This document shows, piece after piece, positions 9,965 to 14,111 of a stretch of DNA of 14,111 bases. Position numbers and translations under genes: made by a program. Each line of letters begins with the position of its first letter. Within the stretch, counting starts at the first letter, position 1. The stretch covers positions 1-14,111 of the forward strand of contig JAABOA010000515.1 of NCBI GenBank assembly GCA_015680635.1, written 5' to 3'. The notes under the pieces are model-generated. The model had not been told where the DNA came from. It was given only the letters and a program-made list of their open reading frames with translations, and did not search any database. Source of the stretch: Lunasporangiospora selenospora. Its lineage: Eukaryota; Mortierellomycota; Mortierellomycetes; Mortierellales; Mortierellaceae.

Positions 9965-10966
9965 CTTCTCCGCTAGAGGGGCGTTTGGTTGAAGGGGCCA
10001 AATGCACAACATGATTGACCAAGGAGAAGGGCGAGAGGCATATCGCACACGAGAAAGGGAAGGGGAAAAAATACAGAGATGAAGGATTACTGAACAAGGA
10101 AAGTATCCATAGCGAGAGTGACACGATGCATTTCAATGCTACCAATCGTTTGTTAACAGCCTTTCAGCCTTCAGCCCTCTCGGACTATTTCCTATTTCCC
10201 TAATACTTACGGAAAATAGAATAGGTACCCGTTAATATGCCAGCCAGTTCAATGATGCGATTTGACGAAGTGCGAAGCAGAAGGCTTCTCCAAGCCTCGG
10301 CATGGACCGGAGATGGTTTGTACACCATAGTTAATATACTTGTATCTGTGTCTTTAGGGATTTACACGGTACTACTGTCAACGCTCTCTATACCAGGGAT
10401 ATGCAGAATACACATTGAGGTATGCGAGTACAAGGAAAATGAGAGGGACCGTTGGCATGGTCCTCTCCGGCCCGGTGCGCCCGAAGATCGGTTCTCTTTG
10501 CACTCTGCCAGACACCCACTGGACAAAAGCGCCCCTTCTTTATTTTTGAGTGTATATTGGGCGCATTGTACTTGTCTAGTCATCAGCGCGTTTACTAATC
10601 GGGTTTCAGCCTACAAACTTTCGCCTTGCAAACAGCGCACTCGCTGCGGGAAGGAGTGGCGTGCTAGTGACGTCTAATAGGGAGCGACAGCCATGTCAAT
10701 GTGATCCAGATACGGCTTTTCAGGTCACGATTCGTACAAAGCGCAGACAAAGGGGGTGATGTGAAGGAGAGGGAAGCAATCACAATCGTCAGGGTCAAGG
10801 CAACAAAGCAGTTAACCAAGCTCCGGAAGGATCGTTTTCCTCTTCTTGCAATTGACCTCTTTCGGATACAGGTAATTGTTCCACCACACAAAGAACAAGA
10901 CCATCACGCTCCAATCTTACTTTTTTATGGGTCCATGTTCTGGTTCTTGAAGGTACCGAAGGAAGA

Positions 10967-11004
10967 CTTTTCTTTTCTTTTCTTTTCTTTTTCTCTTTTT
11001 TTTC
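10967..11004 (+). repeat. (CTTTT)n homopyrimidine tract
   Basis: Four or more CTTTT units run into CTC and T8, all pyrimidine on the plus strand. Simple-sequence repeat in intergenic DNA. Confidence 0.85.
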
Positions 11005-11447
11005 TGGAATAGTAACCAGAGTCGGTTGATGGCAAAACAAGAATGCTGAAATCTATGACAGGAATAATTAGGTTCAAGTTGGCATACGAGCTGTCTATGA
11101 GCAATGATGGGTGTAGCAAACATTCCATCTAGCGAGAAGGTTAGTGATTTAAAGTTTAGACAAATAAGTTCTAGACTAGCCAGAATACTATAGAAAATAT
11201 GATAGAGATGGTCATGTTCAGTTATTCAGTGTGCCGAGTGTACCAAGAAGGATACTTGTTGACTGGGGGGGGGGATTATCAATTGCCTCAGCTGGTGGTG
11301 AATGCAAACAGGAATTTGTATCGCGTGTTGGTCCAGAGGACAGAACGATCGACGGAAACCGGATAAACTAAAACTGGCGAAAAGGGCAAGGGGTAGGATC
11401 GTACTTTCAGGTTGAGGTGGGCGTAGATGGAGTTGGAGTTTGGTTGG

Positions 11448-11566
11448 AGCGACGGATGACTCCACACATTTAATGAGGTGATCGGCAAAGAGTTGGCGCT
11501 ACTGGCAGGTCTCAAAGAGAGCTTTGTGAGCAAGTTGGTGGTGAGCCAAGACCAACCTCCAAGAGG
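11448..11566 (-). pseudogene. Relic of a flavin monooxygenase (exon 2 fragment)
   Basis: Read on the minus strand, this fragment gives SWRLVLAHHQLAHKALFETCQ, a TAG stop at 11499-11501, then RQLFADHLIKCVESSVA. It aligns without gaps to copy B from AWKLALVHHGLAEETILETY through ADLSIK, with about 14 identities in 34 positions including W, HH, LA, ET, R, AD and IK. That segment follows the GD motif of FAD-binding in all three copies. The stop, and the loss of recognisable sequence on either side, show a dead copy rather than an active gene. It may be one decayed member of the tandem array, or of a sister family. It has the same orientation as A, B and C. Confidence 0.65.
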
Positions 11567-12622
11567 TCAAAAGGTATGATAAGATTGACTCGAGGATTAG
11601 CACTACAAAGAGACGACAATGGTACCGGAACGAGGGCAGACGCGTGGTTTTGTCACCAATGGTTCGTAATCAGCGTCTTGGCTTTTAGCCCACAACTAGT
11701 TAGTCCCTCTTTCTTTTCACACCCAAGGAAGATAAAGGATACGTTCGTTCAAAGCGCTTGTCGGATTGAAAGTATGATTTGGCTTGGTAATAGCAAATCA
11801 ATCTTCCTAGTCGACATGGCTGTGAATGCACCATGCTCTTTGTCTAGATTTTTTAATGCCATCCTCATGGGTCGTAGACAGGAATCCTTGCCAGTCAACG
11901 ATATATTGGAAGCTACAAATACATTGTGTATATGATATTCGCTATCCCCAGGCATCCGCTCCCTTTGAGCATCGCATTCTACCCAGTCTTACAGAGTTTA
12001 CTTACGTTAACTTGCCTATGGTTGATTGCCACGTTCACTACAACAGCTGCGCTCGAGCCAGGGAAGAAAAAGGTTGGGAGAGAAAGTGGAGAAATAGACA
12101 GAGATGTCGGGGTTGGTCGATCGATGATTCAACTTTTACTACCCAACCAAGAAATCGTGTGTCCTGAGAGCTTAACTTACTTTCTTTCTCCTCATACCTA
12201 CTCTTGGTAATATTCTCTTCGGAAAAACGGCAATGATCGTACCAGAAACTATGGCAGGTTTTAGATGACGAGGCCCTTTTGGTAACTCGATCGCAAGAAG
12301 AGCAGCTGTCGGCTGTACTCCAACCTTTTCCTTTCCTTTCCTTTTTTCCCCTGTGGGCCCATCTACAATTTCTGGAAGTTTGCCAAGACTGCAGTTTATT
12401 TTCGGAATGGCTAACAGAATTTTTCGGGAAGGCTTGAGGGAATGCTTGGCACTTTAGGTTTCCAAATAGAGCGCATGCAGGTCGCCCAATATCATTGGCT
12501 GCTATAGCCTCATCATTTTGGTCATAGACTCTGCGGATGGTCAATGCTTTAAGGTTTTTATGGTTAAGTTCTAAACAAATTGACTTTATTGCGCGTAGTA
12601 TTGTCTAATGATTGTAGAATAT
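11567..12622. other. Intergenic region between the relic and monooxygenase C
   Basis: No intact gene. Short frames on both strands show no family I recognise. A splice-donor-like string GTAAGT on the minus strand at about 12000-12005 follows ATAGGCAAGTTAAC, which resembles the exon 1 end of copy B (ATTGGCAAATGCTC). It may be a further trace of the relic, but the flanking codons do not align well. A possible GD-motif remnant is at about 11640-11657. Confidence 0.4.
12585..12590 (-). terminator. Poly(A) signal AATAAA of monooxygenase C
   Basis: TTTATT on the plus strand gives AATAAA on the minus strand, 32 bases past the stop codon of copy C. Confidence 0.6.
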
Positions 12623-14111
12623 CTATTCCGTAACTGAGAGCACAGAGCTCAGATATCGATCAACGTCGCTCCATGCGGCTTGATCATGACCTTGGACACG
12701 GTACCCAATGTAGTAATCTGGCCGAACAACAACAATGCCGTTTTGGTGTTTGCCCGAGAACCCATATCGCTTGTGGACAGTGCCATCTTCGTCCTCCAGA
12801 ACATTGCCCTTATCAGAGGCTAATTTTGTGAACTGGTCAATGCTCTCCTCAACACCCTTGGATGCGATCTGATATCGAGCAATTGTGTGAATCTTGAACA
12901 AACCACGATCCAAGGCTCGCTCCTTATCTGCATCACTCTTGTAGTTCCATCGATTGTTCCAAGAGTCAAAGTGTTTCTTTAGGTTGGCAAGTAGCTCAGT
13001 AGCACCTTGGTTCTTAGATGAGAGGGCATTACCAGCAAAGACAATGATGTGAAAGTATCCTACACCGGTGGTCAGATGGTGCAATCGGAGTATATCGGGC
13101 GTGGCATTATTTTTGGGGGTGTCTGTCTGGGTCTCGATCGGAAGTACAAGCTGATTCCGAGGATTTACAGAACGGAGAAGTCCGTCTGCCGCTCGGTTGC
13201 CTACTTGGAACGCTTTTGCTGGAAGGGGTTGACGTTCGTGAACCTTGTTGATGGCATTTTTGGCGTAATGAAAATTGAGCTAAAAAAGGGTTGCGCAGAT
13301 GACGACACAAGGCGTTGGTCAGTGAGCAAAAGGACTGCGGAAATAAAATAAAGTAGACTTTGGAACGAAAACTCAAACCTTACCATCCCGGTATCTCTCA
13401 AAGGGATGTTGAAGACCTTCAAAATTGGCAACAAGTAGGGCACTATGCTGAACATAATACGTTTGGTGAGCAACGATATCCAATCGTTGGATCGGCACAC
13501 CTCCAACACACTGTTCGAGTTGAAGATAGAGGTATCTGCTACGGCCTCGCGTTCAGAATAGGTGGTGAGGATCATCTCGGACGCAAGGCCATAATGGACC
13601 AACCCGAACTTCCACGCCAAGTTGTTTGCATCTTGAATGCCGGTATTCAGACCGAGGCCACCCGATGGCGAGTGAATGTGGGCAGCATCACCGGTGAGGA
13701 AGATCCTGTTTTTGTAGATAAAGCTCTCAGCTCGGCGTTCATTGACACGGAATCCCGAGATCCAACTAGCGCTCTTGACCTTGAAGGAGGCAGGATAGAC
13801 ACGCTTGGCTGCAATTTCTGACAGATCCTCCACCGTGAGACTCTGAACTGTCTTCATTAGATTTTCATCAGGCTTAACCTCTCCCATATCCATGAATACA
13901 CGAGCCAATCCATTCGGCAAGCGGAATATTTCCAATAGCTGTTTGTTTGCTCCTTGGATCACCCTATACATAATTCAGATGTGTGAGAAGCCATTATAGA
14001 GATCGTAGACATCCTTCATTGTTAATTGTTGGGTGCGGTACTTACGTCATATGGCTGTGAAATACTAGGTTTGTTTCGATCTCTCCATCAAACATAAAAG
14101 TCTTGTGGCTC
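12623..14111 (-). CDS. FAD aromatic monooxygenase C, 5' part outside window
   Basis: Third member of the array, cut by the right edge of the window. Exons on the minus strand: beyond 14111 to 14046, then 13963-13384, then 13279-12623. Exon 2 is 580 bases, exactly as in copy B, and both introns fall at the same codon phases (2 and 0). The partial exon 1 reads SHKTFMFDGEIETN, matching the end of exon 1 in copy B. Exon 2 has WISGFRVNERRAESF and LTGDAAHIHSPSGGLGLN, the second FAD-binding motif, and the hydrophobic IMFSIVPYLLPIL just before intron 2. Exon 3 has VGNRAADG and ends in the thioredoxin-like domain with VVRPDYYIGYRVQG. No break is seen in the visible part. The N-terminal FAD motif, start codon and promoter lie outside. 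Substrate unknown. Confidence 0.92.

Larger units (their letters stand above)
9838..11447. other. Intergenic region upstream of monooxygenase B
   Basis: Apart from the proposed B core promoter at 9953-9964, I see no gene here. The longest open frame (10237-10677, plus, 146 codons) has no recognisable domain and shows no splice signals that extend it. Pyrimidine pentamer repeats lie at 10967-11004 and a run of ten G at 11265-11274. This looks like decayed, non-coding DNA. Confidence 0.55.

Noticed and set aside
11661-11675. GGTTCG strings that resemble a tRNA B-box
   Set aside because: No matching A-box, anticodon arm or acceptor pairing nearby.
11576-11935. Plus-strand open frame of 119 codons
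   Set aside because: No recognisable family, and it runs antisense next to the relic; probably chance.
11749-11955. Minus-strand frame with ALKNLDKEH, resembling AVKDLTPEK of copy B
   Set aside because: Spacing to the relic's conserved Trp and to the donor-like site does not match copy B, and the flanking residues do not align. Treated as chance.
9838-12622. Transposable element in the B-C gap
   Set aside because: I saw no transposase or reverse-transcriptase motifs, long terminal repeats or clear terminal inverted repeats, though repeats shared with other loci cannot be judged from this window.

Overview
The window looks like nuclear DNA of a filamentous, early-diverging fungus, probably Mucoromycota and perhaps Mortierella-like. 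The lineage is an inference. Genes are split by short GT-AG introns (about 85-215 bp), intergenic DNA is rich in pyrimidine tracts and microsatellites, and single genes have their own TATA-like and AATAAA signals. I saw no bacterial operon, CRISPR array or prophage.

Left part (1-3.6 kb), plus strand. A short NHP6-type HMG-box chromatin protein (3 exons, 120 aa, with an acidic C-terminal tail) lies behind a CAT/CATCCCC-rich upstream region. It is followed by a nine-exon gene for mitochondrial malonyl-CoA:ACP transacylase (MCT1-like, about 417 aa as modelled), which supplies malonyl-ACP to mitochondrial type II fatty-acid synthesis.

Right part (3.75-14.1 kb), minus strand. Three paralogous FAD-dependent aromatic-ring monooxygenases of the phenol-hydroxylase type lie head to tail: copy A (3750-5985), copy B (7585-9837, intact, 663 aa) and copy C (12623 to beyond the right edge). 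They share two introns at the same positions and phases, and a gapless 25-residue segment after intron 2. Copy A carries an apparent one-base frameshift in exon 1. The 2.8-kb gap between B and C holds a decayed fragment of a related monooxygenase with an in-frame stop, so the array probably once had at least four members. A and B each have a perfect 12-bp TATA-like palindrome upstream.

The genes fall into two unrelated groups: housekeeping genes on the left, and an expanding and decaying oxidative-enzyme array on the right, perhaps for aromatic catabolism or detoxification. MCT1 and copy A converge tail to tail with only 168 bp between stop codons. All exon models were made by eye from splice signals, phase and similarity among the copies; no transcript data were available.
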